64,000 bases of DNA. Source: Actinomyces sp. Lineage in GTDB: Bacteria; Actinomycetota; Actinomycetes; Actinomycetales; Actinomycetaceae. Shown piece by piece: positions 37,587 through 46,289 of this stretch (position 1 is its first letter; the number at the start of each line of letters is the position of its first letter). A program made the translations under genes and the position numbers. The notes below the pieces were generated by a model. The model made no database searches. It was not told the DNA's origin and saw only the letters and a program-made list of their open reading frames with translations. The stretch spans positions 31,699 through 95,698 of the forward strand of contig JALCNR010000012.1 in the NCBI GenBank assembly GCA_022649165.1, read 5' to 3'.

Positions 37587-38765
37587 TCACCGCCCGTCCA
37601 CCACCTGGACCGACAGGATCCGCCAGGGGCCGGTCGCCAAGTCGACGCGCACGCGGTGCGCCCGCTGGGCGGGGACCTCGGCGCATGTCCGGAGGGCATC
37701 GCAGCGGCGGTGGGCCAGCTGCTGGATCGTCGCCACCGCCGAGACTCGGCCTCCCTCGCAGGTCACGTCGGCGACCTGTCCGACTCCGGTCCCCAGATTC
37801 TCCACCCGCGTGCCCGAGGCCACCAGGGCCTCCACCAGACCGCGATCAGACCGGGCGACCATCGCGGCCGACACCGCGGCGACGGCATCGGCGTCCCGCC
37901 TCTCCAGGGCGTCATCGCGCGCACGCGCCAACCCGTCCAGAGCGGCGCGGACCTCGGCGGCGGCCGGGCACGGCGCCTCTGTCTCGCCCGTCCCGGCACC
38001 GGCCGTGACCGCGGCCGTTATCAGGGGGACCGTGAGCGTCGCCAGCGCGGCGGCGCCAGCCAGCGCGGCTCCCAGCGCGGCCATCTCCGCGGTCCGAGGC
38101 AGCCGGTGTCTCCCGCCGCGGTGACGCGCGGGCGCGTCCTGCCGTTCCGTCCGTGGCGCGGCCGCGACGCGACGCAGGGCCTCGGACGGGGCTGATGCGG
38201 CAGGGATCCCCGCCTCCCTCCTCCCGCCTGCTCCCAATTCCTCGGCGAGAAGCGCTACCGACCGCCAGTCCCCCTCCTCCCCCGCCCCTCCTCCCTGAGA
38301 CCATCCGCGGGTGCCCGTATGCGTCAGGGGATCGTCGATGAGGTCCACGACGACGGCGCGGCCGTCCGGGCGCAGGATGATGTTGGCGGGAGAGAGGTCG
38401 CCGTGGACGATCCCCGCGCGGTGAAGGGCGCGCACGCCCTCCCGGACGTCCTCCACGACGCGCTCGCGCTCCCGGCGCGTGCGCAGGGACCCGCGAGCCA
38501 TGGCCGACTCCAGCGTCTCCCCGGGGACCCTCTCGCACACCACGGCCCACCGCCCGTCATCATGGCGGACGACGTCGATGAGGCGCGCCACGCGAGCGCT
38601 GTCGACGGTCGACCAGGCCCGCCACCTCGCGACGAGGCCGTCGCCCTCGTCCCGGGAACGCAGGCAGGCCAAGGCGGCGGCGCCGTGGGCCGTCGTGGTC
38701 TCCCACAGGGGACCGCCCGCAGACATGAACGCAATCGATCCCAGTTCATATCCATTGATATCCAT
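37587..38765 (-). CDS. Membrane-anchored protein kinase-like protein (degenerate N-lobe)
   Basis: A 392-residue protein. The kinase C-lobe is visible: catalytic loop HGDLSPANIIL (His121, Asp123, Asn128) and VVVDLID (DLI in place of DFG, Asp141). The N-lobe lacks a clear glycine loop and the usual VAIK lysine (AALACLRSR there), so activity is uncertain. A transmembrane helix at about 235-262 leads to a 130-residue outside domain with three Cys. It resembles PknB-type receptor kinases in plan, or an RIO/aminoglycoside kinase-like core. The ATG at 38765 is used; an upstream ATG would add a poor-quality leader. It diverges from the MFS gene. Confidence 0.7.
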   Translation of the reverse strand: MDINGYELGSIAFMSAGGPLWETTTAHGAAALACLRSRDEGDGLVARWRAWSTVDSARVARLIDVVRHDDGRWAVVCERVPGETLESAMARGSLRTRRERERVVEDVREGVRALHRAGIVHGDLSPANIILRPDGRAVVVDLIDDPLTHTGTRGWSQGGGAGEEGDWRSVALLAEELGAGGRREAGIPAASAPSEALRRVAAAPRTERQDAPARHRGGRHRLPRTAEMAALGAALAGAAALATLTVPLITAAVTAGAGTGETEAPCPAAAEVRAALDGLARARDDALERRDADAVAAVSAAMVARSDRGLVEALVASGTRVENLGTGVGQVADVTCEGGRVSAVATIQQLAHRRCDALRTCAEVPAQRAHRVRVDLATGPWRILSVQVVDGR

Positions 38766-38963
38766 AGAGATATCCCACACCGAACCGACTGCGGGTGGCA
38801 AGGGCCTCTCGACGGCCTGTGGACGGCGCGCCCGGCATCCACGTTCCACCCCGCCCGGCTAGGCTATCCGTGCCGGCCGCGTCCATGCGCGGCAGGCCGC
38901 TCGCCTGCTCCCGCGCCGGATGGCGCCGGACCCTTGCGAGCCCGCCGTTCCCGGAGCACATCC

Positions 38964-40214
38964 GTGCACACCTCTGCCCTGCGCATCCTCGGGCGCTATC
39001 GCGCGCTGTCCGACATGGTCGGGCGGCCCGCCCTCCTCATCGCCCTCGGAGCACGCGCTCCCTTCGCCATGGTCCCCCTGGGAGCCATGACCGCCCTCAC
39101 GGCCTCCAGCGGGTCCGTCGCCACCGGAGGGCTGGCGACCGGCGTCATCTCGGTGTCCGCAGCCCTCGCCTCCCCCCTCATCGGGCGTTGGGCCGATCGG
39201 CGGGGGCAGCGCCTCGTCCTTCTGCTCCTCACGCCCGCCTCGGCGTTCGCCCTGGCAGCCCTCTACGCGGTCGCCCATCTGCGAGGGCCGCTGCCCGCCC
39301 TCGTCCCCGCCTGCGTCGCCGTCGGCGCGACGACGCTGCCCATCGGATCCTTCACGCGCGCCCGGTGGGTGGGGATCACCCGCACGCCCCATGAGCTGGC
39401 CACTGCCTTCTCCTATGAGTCGATGGCCGACGAGCTCACCTTCGTCCTCGGCCCCGCCCTGGTCGGCGTCGCCGCCTCGGCGGCGACGCCCGACGCGCCG
39501 CTCCTCATCGCCATCGCGCTGGTCCTCCTCGCGACGCTCCCCTTCGCGACGTCCGCGCCCGGCGCGCCCCCGCCGGCCGCCGGCGCCCCGGATCGGTCGC
39601 GGCCCCCGCGGCCTACGATCGCGCGAGTCCTGGCGGCTGCGGCCCCCGCCCTCATCGTGATGATCGGCATCGGGTGCCTGTTCGGCTCGACGCAGGCCGC
39701 CACCACCGCGCGCGCCGAGGCCCTGGGAGCGCCCGGACGCGCTGGACTCGTCTATGCCCTCATGGGCATCGGGTCGGCGGTCATGTCGCTGTTCGTCGTC
39801 GTCCTGCCCGAGGCGTTCCGTCTGCCGGCCCGGATCCTCACCGGCGGCCTCGGGATCTCCCTCCTCATCTCGCTGGTCGCCCGCCAGGAGGGGCTGTGGG
39901 CCACCGGACTCGGACTGACGGCCGTGGGGGCATTCGTCGGCCCCACCATGGTCACCGCCTTCTCCCTCGCCGAGCGCCTCACGCCCCGGGGAGGGGTCTC
40001 CGTCGCGATGACGTCCATGTCCGCCTCGGTCACCGTCGGCGTGTCATTGGGCTCCGCCGTGGGCGGCGAGCTCGCCGCCGCCCACGGGCCCGCCGCCGCC
40101 TACGGGATGGGCGCCGTCACCGGTGCGGTCATCGCGATCGTCCCCCTGGTCGCATGGGCCGTCCACCGCCCCTCCGGGGGAGTCCCGGGACGACACCGGA
40201 CCCAGGTAGGATAG
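38964..40214 (+). CDS. Major facilitator superfamily transporter
   Basis: A 416-residue membrane protein with twelve hydrophobic segments. The first-loop motif GRWADRRGQRLVLL (G-x-x-x-D-R-x-G-R) is the classic MFS signature. Its duplication-like second half begins near RVLAAAAPALIVMIGIGCLFG. It resembles drug-efflux or sugar-export MFS members; the substrate is unknown. The GTG at 38964 has GGAG eight bases upstream. It ends seven bases before the DUF4191 gene, so the two are probably co-transcribed. Confidence 0.87.
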   Translation: MHTSALRILGRYRALSDMVGRPALLIALGARAPFAMVPLGAMTALTASSGSVATGGLATGVISVSAALASPLIGRWADRRGQRLVLLLLTPASAFALAALYAVAHLRGPLPALVPACVAVGATTLPIGSFTRARWVGITRTPHELATAFSYESMADELTFVLGPALVGVAASAATPDAPLLIAIALVLLATLPFATSAPGAPPPAAGAPDRSRPPRPTIARVLAAAAPALIVMIGIGCLFGSTQAATTARAEALGAPGRAGLVYALMGIGSAVMSLFVVVLPEAFRLPARILTGGLGISLLISLVARQEGLWATGLGLTAVGAFVGPTMVTAFSLAERLTPRGGVSVAMTSMSASVTVGVSLGSAVGGELAAAHGPAAAYGMGAVTGAVIAIVPLVAWAVHRPSGGVPGRHRTQVG

Positions 40215-40221
40215 GAGCCCT

Positions 40222-40929
40222 ATGGCTGAGAAGAAGGAAACCTCGGAGAAGAAGAGGCGCTGGTACCAGAACATTGCCGACGCCTACCGGATCACGGCGC
40301 GCACCTATCCCTGGGTCGGATGGGCACTCGCCGGCCTCGGAGCCGCGATCGTCCTCGTCGGCGTCCTCGTCGGCGCCCTGGGCTCGGGCGGCGCCGGAGC
40401 CATCGCCATGTGGACGATCACCGGCCTCCTGCTCGCCTCCCTCGCGGACATGTCGATCCTGTCACTGCTCGTACGGCGGGCGATGTACACGCAGATCGAC
40501 GGCACCGTCGGCTCCGTCTACGCCGTCATCAGCCAGATCAAGCGCGGGTGGATCATCACCGAGCAGCCGATCGCCGCCAACAAGGACAAGGACCTCGTCT
40601 GGCGCCTCATCGGCCGTCCGGGCGTCGTCCTCATCTCCGAGGGTCCGACCTCGCGGGTGCGCCCCCTGCTCGACCAGGAGCGCCGCCGCATCCACCGCGT
40701 CGCTCAGAACGTGCCCGTCACCGTCCTCGAAGTCGGCCACGGCGAGGACCAGGTGCCCCTGGCGAAGGTCGAGTCCCACCTCAAGCGCCTCAAGAAGGTC
40801 CTCACGAAGGAGGAGGTGCCCGCGGTCAGCCAGCGCCTCAACGCGGTCCAGTCCACGGCGGCCCCGATCCCGAAGGGCATCGACCCGATGAAGGTGCGCC
40901 CGAACCGGCGCGCGATGCGGGGGCGCTGA
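40222..40929 (+). CDS. DUF4191-family membrane protein
   Basis: A 235-residue protein with a Lys-rich N-terminus, two transmembrane helices (about 33-53 and 60-82) and a soluble tail. The tail segments VRRAMYTQIDGTVGSVYAVI, WIITEQPIAANKDKDLVWRLIGRPGVVLISEG and LEVGHGEDQVPLAKVESHLKRL match the actinobacterial DUF4191 group. In mycobacteria this gene lies after lipB-lipA and before glnA. Here it follows MFS and a kinase-like gene, with sucB farther upstream. The role is unknown. AGGAG precedes the ATG. Confidence 0.87.
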   Translation: MAEKKETSEKKRRWYQNIADAYRITARTYPWVGWALAGLGAAIVLVGVLVGALGSGGAGAIAMWTITGLLLASLADMSILSLLVRRAMYTQIDGTVGSVYAVISQIKRGWIITEQPIAANKDKDLVWRLIGRPGVVLISEGPTSRVRPLLDQERRRIHRVAQNVPVTVLEVGHGEDQVPLAKVESHLKRLKKVLTKEEVPAVSQRLNAVQSTAAPIPKGIDPMKVRPNRRAMRGR

Positions 40930-40993
40930 GCCCGCGGCGGCATCGGGCGCTTGCGGTTCGGCCCCACGGATCGGACACATGGTGAGACAACAG

Positions 40994-41022
40994 GACGCAT
41001 AATATTCGTCCCGACGCATAAT
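40994..41022 (+). promoter_or_regulatory. Direct repeat upstream of amino-acid ABC operon
   Basis: GACGCATAAT occurs twice, at 40994-41003 and 41013-41022, 19 bp apart (about two helical turns), 37 bp before the start of the binding-protein gene. The second copy contains CATAAT, a good -10 element. Such spacing suits two regulator dimers or a repressor at a promoter. Confidence 0.55.
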
Positions 41023-41059
41023 TGGCCTATTCCTTCCCGTCGAAGTTGAGAGGCCCGCC

Positions 41060-42013
41060 ATGCGCACCCGTTCCGCCGTCCTCGTCCCCGCCGCCATCGC
41101 GGCCCTCGCCCTGGCCGGATGCTCCGACCCCGGCGACGCGGCATCGGGATCCTCCTCCGCCGCCGCATCCGGGGAGTCCGACGAGGCGACGCCCGCCGCC
41201 AGCGTCACGCCCTTCGACGTCACCGCCCTCTCCGAGGTCCCCGAGGTCTCCTCCCTGGTCCCCGACTCCCTCAAGGAGTCGGGCGTCCTGCGCAACGGGG
41301 CCTCCGCCGACTACGCGCCCGGGGAATTCATGGACACCGACGGCCAGACCCCCATCGGCTACGACGTCGACCTGATCAAGGCCCTCGCCGTCGTCATGGG
41401 CCTCAACGAGGGCACGACGACCCACGCGGAGTTCCCGACCATCATCCCGGCCCTGGGCTCCAAGTTCGACGTCGGCGCCTCCTCCTTCACCATCACGGCG
41501 GAACGTGAGGAGCAGGCGAACATGATCTCCTACGTCGAGGTCGGCTCCGCCTACGCGGTCGCCGCCGGCAACCCGAAGGACTTCGATCCCACAGATCCCT
41601 GTGGAACGACGCTCGGCGTCCAGAACGGCACCTACCAGCAGGAGTACGCCCAGACCCTGTCCGACCAGTGCACTGCCGACGGGAAGGAGGCCATCAGCAT
41701 CATGCCGCTGGACCTCCAGACCGACGTGGCCACGAAGGTCATCGGCGGCCAGTACGACGCCACGCTGGCCGACTCCACCGTCATCGGGTACACCGTCGAG
41801 CTCTCGGGCGGCAAGCTCGAGCAGGTCGGCGGCGTCATCGAGTCCGCCCCGCAGGGCATCGCGGTGGCCAAGGACGACGAGCAGCTGGCGAAGGCCGTCC
41901 AGGCCGGAGTCCAGTACCTCATGGACAACGGCTACCTCACCCAGATCCTGGGCGCCTACGGCGCCGAGGACGCGGCCCTGACCACCGCCGACCTCAACCC
42001 GGCCGTCGACTGA
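41060..42013 (+). CDS. Polar amino-acid ABC transporter, substrate-binding lipoprotein
   Basis: A 317-residue solute-binding protein. The signal peptide ends in the lipobox LALAGC (Cys21 is lipidated), followed by a flexible Ser/Ala-rich linker. The mature part has family 3 features: ESGVLRNGASADYAPGEFMDTDGQTPIGYDVDLIKALAVVMG and SYVEVGSAYAVAAGNPKDF. It is the external receptor of the permease and ATPase genes downstream. The ligand is likely a polar amino acid but cannot be named. GAGAGG precedes the ATG. Confidence 0.92.
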   Translation: MRTRSAVLVPAAIAALALAGCSDPGDAASGSSSAAASGESDEATPAASVTPFDVTALSEVPEVSSLVPDSLKESGVLRNGASADYAPGEFMDTDGQTPIGYDVDLIKALAVVMGLNEGTTTHAEFPTIIPALGSKFDVGASSFTITAEREEQANMISYVEVGSAYAVAAGNPKDFDPTDPCGTTLGVQNGTYQQEYAQTLSDQCTADGKEAISIMPLDLQTDVATKVIGGQYDATLADSTVIGYTVELSGGKLEQVGGVIESAPQGIAVAKDDEQLAKAVQAGVQYLMDNGYLTQILGAYGAEDAALTTADLNPAVD

Positions 42014-42090
42014 CGGCCCCAGATCCCCCAACGCCCGGGGCGCGGTCCCGCACTGCGCCCCGGGCGCTCCTGACCTCGGAGCGAGCAGAC

Positions 42091-43038
42091 ATGCCAGAGA
42101 TCCGCGACGGTGTGGAGATCCTCCACGCCAAACCCGTTCCACGCCCCGGACGCTGGGCGTCCGCGGCGGCGGTGGCGCTCATCGCCGCGATGGTGGTGCA
42201 CGGGCTGGTGACGAACAAGAACTTCCAGTGGCCTGTCGTCTGGCAGTGGCTGTTCTCCCGGACCATCGTCACCGGCGTCATGTTCACCCTGCTCCTCACC
42301 GTCGTCGCCATGATCATCGGGACGATCCTGGCCGTCACGATGGCCGTCATGCGCCAGTCGCCCAACCCGATCCTGCGATGGGTGGCCACGTTCTACATCT
42401 GGTTCTTCCGAGGGACCCCGATCTACACGCAGCTGATCTTCTGGTCGCTGCTGCCCTCGCTGTACCCCTCGCTGGCACTCGGCATCCCCTTCGGGCCCGA
42501 GTTCGTCTCCTTCGACACCAACACCTATTTCACGCCGCTGCTCATGGCCTTCGTCGGCCTGGGCCTCAACGAGGGCGCCTACCTGGCCGAGATCATCCGC
42601 GCCGGCCTCCTCTCCGTCGACAGGGGACAGTGGGAGGCCGCGACGGCGCTGGGGATGCACCGCGGCCAGATCTTCCGCCGCATCGTCTTCCCCCAGGCCA
42701 TGCGCGTCATCGTGCCCCCGATCGGCAACGAGACGATCTCCATGCTCAAAACCACCTCCCTCGTCTCGGCGATCCCCGTGACGACGGAGCTGACCTTCGT
42801 CTCCCAGACCAAGGGTCAGCAGCTCTTCGCCCCCGTGCCCCTCCTCATCGCCGCCGCCATCTGGTACCTGGTCATCACCTCGATCCTCATGGTCGTCCAG
42901 GCCCGCATCGAGCGGCGCTACGGCCGCGGGTTCGACCAGCGCGAGCAGGCCGGCCGCCCCGGCGACCCGGACCGCCAGGACGCCATCAACTCCGCCGGCA
43001 CCATCCATGACGATCCCTTCCTTGAGGTCACCCCATGA
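42091..43038 (+). CDS. Polar amino-acid ABC transporter, permease
   Basis: A 315-residue inner-membrane subunit of the HisM/GlnP group. Evidence: [35 protein letters not shown] (a conserved FRGTPLLVQ-type loop), and the ATPase-contact EAA loop [25 protein letters not shown]. Six hydrophobic segments are present. It is the only permease gene, so the complex is probably a homodimer. Its stop overlaps the ATPase start (ATGA). Confidence 0.92.
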   Translation: MPEIRDGVEILHAKPVPRPGRWASAAAVALIAAMVVHGLVTNKNFQWPVVWQWLFSRTIVTGVMFTLLLTVVAMIIGTILAVTMAVMRQSPNPILRWVATFYIWFFRGTPIYTQLIFWSLLPSLYPSLALGIPFGPEFVSFDTNTYFTPLLMAFVGLGLNEGAYLAEIIRAGLLSVDRGQWEAATALGMHRGQIFRRIVFPQAMRVIVPPIGNETISMLKTTSLVSAIPVTTELTFVSQTKGQQLFAPVPLLIAAAIWYLVITSILMVVQARIERRYGRGFDQREQAGRPGDPDRQDAINSAGTIHDDPFLEVTP

Positions 43039-43841
43039 ACGCCGCCCAAGCACCCCTCCCCTCCTCGACGTCGATGGTCCAGGTCGTCGGCGTCCACAAG
43101 TTCTTCGGCGACCTCCATGTGCTGCGCGGCATCGACCTCACCGTCGATCCGGGCGAGGTCTGCGTCGTCCTCGGCCCCTCAGGATCCGGGAAGTCCACGC
43201 TCCTGCGCTGCCTCAACGAGCTCGAGACCATCAGCGCGGGGCGCATCCTGGTGCGCGGCGAGCTGCTGGGCTACCGCGAGGAGACCCGTCCCGACGGCTC
43301 CGTCGTCCTCCACGAGCTGCCCGACAAGATCGTCTCCCGCCAGCGCAGCCGCATCGGCATGGTCTTCCAGCGCTTCAACCTGTTCCCCCACATGACCGCC
43401 CTGGAGAACGTCATGGAGGCTCCGATCCAGGTGGCCCGCCGGTCGAAGGCCCAGGCACGCTCCCGCGCCCAGGAGCTCCTGAGCCGCGTGGGCCTGGCGG
43501 ACCGGGCCGACCACTACCCCTCGGAGCTCTCCGGCGGGCAACAGCAGCGCGTCGCCATCGCCCGGGCGCTCGCCATGGATCCTGAGATCATGCTCTTCGA
43601 CGAGCCCACCTCCGCCCTAGACCCGGAGCTGGTCGGGGAGGTCCTCGGCGTCATGAAGGACCTCGCCGCCTCCGGCATGACGATGATCGTCGTCACCCAT
43701 GAGATCGGGTTCGCCCGTGAGGTCGCCGACAGGGTCGTCTTCATGGATCAGGGCGTCATCGTCGAGCAGGGCTCTCCCGCCGAGGTCATCGCCCACCCGC
43801 GCGAAGCGCGCACCCGGGAGTTCTTCTCCAAGGTGCTGTGA
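43035..43841 (+). CDS. Polar amino-acid ABC transporter, ATPase
   Basis: A 268-residue nucleotide-binding subunit with Walker [14 protein letters not shown]-loop [16 protein letters not shown], signature [15 protein letters not shown], Walker [21 protein letters not shown] and switch His in [21 protein letters not shown]. It has the family's extra [21 protein letters not shown] insert before the Q-loop, longer than in most GlnQ proteins. Coupled to the permease. The MHGIN-type regulatory end is absent. Confidence 0.93.
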   Translation: MNAAQAPLPSSTSMVQVVGVHKFFGDLHVLRGIDLTVDPGEVCVVLGPSGSGKSTLLRCLNELETISAGRILVRGELLGYREETRPDGSVVLHELPDKIVSRQRSRIGMVFQRFNLFPHMTALENVMEAPIQVARRSKAQARSRAQELLSRVGLADRADHYPSELSGGQQQRVAIARALAMDPEIMLFDEPTSALDPELVGEVLGVMKDLAASGMTMIVVTHEIGFAREVADRVVFMDQGVIVEQGSPAEVIAHPREARTREFFSKVL

Positions 43842-43875
43842 GCCGGGCGCTGCGCCCCGACGGCCCGGCCGCGTG

Positions 43876-45489
43876 TCAGGTCAGGCTGACGAGGTCCATG
43901 TAACCGGGATCCCACAGGTCCTCGTCGGCGTCGGGCAGGAGCAGGACGCGGTCCGGCTCCAGGGCTTCGACGGCTCCCGGATCGTGGGTGACCAGGACGA
44001 CTGCCCCCTCGTAGGCGCGCAGCGCGTTGAGGATCTCCTCGCGCGAGGCCGGGTCCAGGTTATTCGTCGGCTCGTCCAGCAGCAGCACGTTGGCGGCGGA
44101 GACCACGAGCGTCGCCAGCGCCAACCGGGTCTTCTCCCCGCCGGAGAGCACCGAGGTCGGCTTGTCCACGTCCTCCCCACTGAAGAGGAACTGGCCCAGG
44201 ACGTTCTGCACATGCGTCCGGTCCAGGTCCGGAGCGGCGTGGGCCATGTTCTCGTAGACCGACAGCGAGGTGTCCAGGGTCTCGTGCTCCTGCGCGTAGT
44301 AGCCGAGCCTGAGACCGTGCCCCTCCACGACGCGCCCCGTGTCCGGCTGCTCGATACCGGCCAGGAGGCGCAGCAGCGTCGTCTTCCCCGCGCCGTTCAG
44401 GCCGAGGACGACCACCCGGGCCCCCCGGTCGATGGCCAGATCGACCCCCGTGAAGACCTCGAGGGATCCGTAGGACTTGGACAGCCCCTCCGCCGCCAGC
44501 GGCACACGCCCGCAGGGGGCGGGTTCGGGGAAGCGCAGGCGCGCGACCTTCTCGTCGCGGTGCTCCTCGCCGGCCTGGGCGAGGAGCTCGTCGGCGCGGC
44601 GCAGCATCTGCTGGGCGGCCACCGCCTTCGTCGCCTTGTAGCGCATCTTCTCACCCTGGGCGCGCAGCTGCTCGGCCTTCCGCAGCGCATTCGCCCGCTC
44701 CTTGCGGCGCCTCCTCTCGTCCTCCTCGCGCTGGGAAAGATAGGCCCGCCACCCCAGGTGGTAGATGTCGACCTGGGCGCGCGTCGCGTCGAGGTAGAAG
44801 ACCTGGTTGACCGTGTCGTCGAGCAGATGCACATCGTGGCTGATCACCATGAACCCTCCCGGGAAGGCGCGCAGCCAGTCGCGCAGCCAGATCACCGAGT
44901 CGTGGTCGAGGTGGTTGGTCGGCTCGTCCAGCAGCAGCACGTCCGCGTTGGAGAAGAGCACGCGCGCCAGCTCCACACGTCGGCGCTGGCCGCCCGAGAG
45001 CGTGTGGAGGGGCTGCTCGAGGACGCGGTCGTCCAGTCCGAGAGAATGGGCGATCTGAGCGGCCTCGGCGCTGGCCGACCAGCCCCCCGCGTTCGTGAAC
45101 TGCTGGTCCAGTCTGACGTAGCGCTCCATCGCCTTCTGCTGGCGCGCGCCCTGCGCCGACGCCATCTCCTGCTCGGCCGATCGGATCCTCGCCAGGAGCT
45201 GGTCGATGCCGCGCACCGAGAGGATGCGTTCGCGCGCCGGCTGGTCCTGATCGCCGATGTGGGTGTCCTGGGCCAGGTAGCCGACGGTCCCCGTGCGGGA
45301 GATCGCCCCGGTGTGCTCGGCCGCGCCCCCGCGGTCGGGTTCGCCGGCCAGCAGGCGCATCGTCGTGGTCTTCCCCGCCCCGTTGCGCCCCACCAGCCCG
45401 ATGCGCATCCCCTTGTCCACGCGGAAGGAGACGTCGCGCACGAGCTCACGCGCGCCGATTCGCAGGGAGAAGCCAGACACCGAGATCAC
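43876..45489 (-). CDS. ABC-F family ATPase (ribosome-associated type)
   Basis: A 537-residue soluble protein with two ABC domains and no membrane part. First domain: GRNGAGKTTTMRL and LSGGQRRRVELARVL. Linker: the Arg/Lys-rich coiled coil RREEDERRRRKERANALRKAEQ. Second domain: GLNGAGKTTLLRLLAG and LSGGEKTRLALATLV. ABC-F proteins act on the ribosomal E site; some give antibiotic resistance and others are housekeeping. Which type this is cannot be decided. The GTG start is weakly supported. It diverges from the VUT transporter gene. Confidence 0.9.
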   Translation of the reverse strand: MISVSGFSLRIGARELVRDVSFRVDKGMRIGLVGRNGAGKTTTMRLLAGEPDRGGAAEHTGAISRTGTVGYLAQDTHIGDQDQPARERILSVRGIDQLLARIRSAEQEMASAQGARQQKAMERYVRLDQQFTNAGGWSASAEAAQIAHSLGLDDRVLEQPLHTLSGGQRRRVELARVLFSNADVLLLDEPTNHLDHDSVIWLRDWLRAFPGGFMVISHDVHLLDDTVNQVFYLDATRAQVDIYHLGWRAYLSQREEDERRRRKERANALRKAEQLRAQGEKMRYKATKAVAAQQMLRRADELLAQAGEEHRDEKVARLRFPEPAPCGRVPLAAEGLSKSYGSLEVFTGVDLAIDRGARVVVLGLNGAGKTTLLRLLAGIEQPDTGRVVEGHGLRLGYYAQEHETLDTSLSVYENMAHAAPDLDRTHVQNVLGQFLFSGEDVDKPTSVLSGGEKTRLALATLVVSAANVLLLDEPTNNLDPASREEILNALRAYEGAVVLVTHDPGAVEALEPDRVLLLPDADEDLWDPGYMDLVSLT

Positions 45490-45602
45490 CCGAGAAGTCT
45501 AGTCGGCGCCAGGGGCACCCCCGTGGGCCCGGAGGCGTGGCACGCCCCACGAACGCCGCCGACGCCCGGGGCGTCGCCCTCGCAGGTGGGGACGGTGCGA
45601 CA

Positions 45603-46289
45603 ATGGACGCCGTGATCGACCAACCCGCTCCCGCGCGCGCGCCGAGGCTCTACGACGTCGTCGCCGTGCTGTTCGTCGCGTTCCTGCTCGTCTCGAACAT
45701 CACCGCCACGAAGCTCATCGGCGTCCACGTGGGGCCCGCCTTCCTCGTCTTCGACGGCGGGGCGATCCTGTTCCCTCTCACCTACATCCTGGGCGACGTC
45801 CTCTCGGAGATCTACGGCTTCGCCCGGGCCCGGCGCGCGATCGTCCTGGGGTTCGCCGTGTCGATCCTCGCCTCCCTCGTCTTCTGGCTGGTCCAGCTGG
45901 CCCCGCCCGGCCCCGGCTACGAGAACCAGCAGGCCTTCGAGGCGGTGCTCGGCTTCGTCCCCCGGATCGTCGCGGCGTCCCTGTGCGGCTACCTCGCGGG
46001 CCAGCTGCTCAACTCCCGCGTCCTCGTGGGGATCAAGGAGCGCTGGGGCGAGCGCCACCTGTGGGCCCGCCTCATCGGCTCGACGCTGGTCGGCGAGGCC
46101 GCCGACACCCTGATCTTCTGCACGATCGCGTTCTACGGGGTCATCACCGGGGCGGACTTCCTCAACTACCTACTGACGGGCTACGTCTACAAGGTCGGAG
46201 TCGAGATCGTCATGCTCCCCGTCACCTACCCGGTCATCGCCTGGGTGAGGCGCCGCGAGTCCGCCCCCCGCGCGGCGGTGGCCGCATGA
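45603..46289 (+). CDS. yhhQ: Queuosine precursor transporter (YhhQ/VUT family)
   Basis: A 228-residue membrane protein with six helices. Family marks are VSNITATKLIGVHVG, FPLTYILGDVLSEIYGFARARR and the C-terminal VGEAADTLIFCTIAFYG and NYLLTGYVYKVGVEIVMLPV. YhhQ imports preQ0/preQ1. Its stop codon overlaps the tgt start (ATGA), which strongly links it to queuosine salvage. ATG at 45603 is chosen; upstream codons read as non-conserved leader. Confidence 0.92.
   Translation: MDAVIDQPAPARAPRLYDVVAVLFVAFLLVSNITATKLIGVHVGPAFLVFDGGAILFPLTYILGDVLSEIYGFARARRAIVLGFAVSILASLVFWLVQLAPPGPGYENQQAFEAVLGFVPRIVAASLCGYLAGQLLNSRVLVGIKERWGERHLWARLIGSTLVGEAADTLIFCTIAFYGVITGADFLNYLLTGYVYKVGVEIVMLPVTYPVIAWVRRRESAPRAAVAA

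Noticed and set aside
38766..38849. Upstream extension of the kinase-like gene to a start near 38849
   Set aside because: The added residues are Arg/Pro-rich and non-conserved in type, and they run into the divergent promoter region.
43842..43869. Inverted repeat GCCGGGC / GCCCGGC after the ABC ATPase gene
   Set aside because: Only seven base pairs with a long loop and no T-run, so it is not supported as a terminator.
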